From a bacterium (GTDB lineage Bacteria; BMS3Abin14), in contig JARGFV010000067.1 of the NCBI GenBank assembly GCA_029210545.1, positions 1-11,232 on the forward strand: 11,232 bases of DNA. The letters are read 5' to 3'. The notes below the pieces were generated by a model, which saw only the letters and a list, made by a program, of their open reading frames with translations, was not told the DNA's origin and did not search any database. Position 1 is the stretch's first letter. Each line of letters starts with the position of its first letter. Of this stretch, positions 10,995 to 11,232 are shown piece after piece. The translations under genes were made by a program, and so were the position numbers.

Positions 10995-11232
10995 TGATAG
11001 GGTCGCAAAAAGTCCGATCCGGGACTTTTTGCTCAACGGGAAGGGAAAAACGTGGTTTTCCCTTCCCTCACGGATCGCTGACATATTTAACGGTCATCGA
11101 TCCGGGCGCCCCGCAAGGGGCGCGTTGATGGACTTTTTGCGTGTCCATCAACTGTGATAGGGTCGCAAAAAGTCCGATCCGGGACTTTTTGCTCAACGGG
11201 AAGGGAAAAACGTGGTTTTCCCTTCCCTCACG
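10995..11232 (+). repeat. 160-bp-period tandem array of palindromic modules (cut by window end)
   Basis: Bases 10995-11072 are repeated identically at 11155-11232, an offset of exactly 160, and the second copy continues past the window. One unit holds four stems. GCAAAAAGTCC/GGACTTTTTGC (11005-11032) is a perfect 11-bp stem. GGGAAGGGAAAA/TTTTCCCTTCCC (11038-11067) is a perfect 12-bp stem. GCGCCCC-GCAA-GGGGCGC lies at 11106-11123. GTTGATGGAC/GTCCATCAAC (11124-11152) is a perfect 10-bp stem. The first three match, module by module, the element at 2821-2983 read on the other strand. It lies just upstream of tpx in the opposite orientation. Confidence 0.85.

Noticed and set aside
10995-11232. CRISPR-like array
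   Set aside because: The repeats are 160 bp apart with long palindromic modules and no variable spacers of uniform length; no cas genes are present.

Overview
The window looks like chromosome from a GC-rich Gram-negative bacterium. The periplasmic FecR protein, the lipoprotein, the TrkA/TrkH pair and Tpx fit this. The very repeat-rich spacers are a style I associate with Deltaproteobacteria in the broad sense (Desulfobacterota and relatives). That placement is inference: no rRNA or clade marker is present. Apart from an ald remnant at the left edge, every convincing gene lies on the minus strand.

Layout, left to right. (1) Bases 1-351: palindromic sequence abuts a broken alanine dehydrogenase gene (plus strand) that lacks its N-terminal half and about 100 internal residues. 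It converges on the minus-strand genes across a perfect 36-bp palindromic terminator. (2) Bases 446-4455: a minus-strand potassium-uptake cluster, read from high to low coordinates. It runs from a 36-codon upstream ORF overlapping trkA by GTGA, to trkA, a palindrome-rich spacer, trkH, a 71-aa single-span membrane protein and a 139-aa Cys/Gly-rich exported protein. (3) Bases 4605-5732: an Old Yellow Enzyme-type flavin oxidoreductase with a four-Cys C-terminal motif. (4) Bases 5793-6571: a gene-free stretch of dispersed repeats (CACAGAG-type units, hairpins). (5) Bases 6572-10134: a probable three-gene operon of a FecR-domain protein, a beta-propeller lipoprotein, and a homologue of the tRNA-queuosine mannosyltransferase family (QTMAN/GTDC1, DUF3524), the last two coupled by TGATG. 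(6) Bases 10458-10958: thiol peroxidase tpx. (7) Bases 10995-11232: the start of a 160-bp-period tandem array of palindromic modules, cut by the window edge.

The most unusual signal is in the spacers. Two related composite palindromic elements, one between trkA and trkH and one upstream of tpx, keep their loops and linkers while their stems change in a compensatory way. This suggests selection on folded DNA or RNA. Separately, at least six spacers carry degenerate tandem repeats of different sequence but the same 7-nt period. Several begin exactly at, or run through, a stop codon. I found no CRISPR array, integrase, transposase, defence system or RNA gene.
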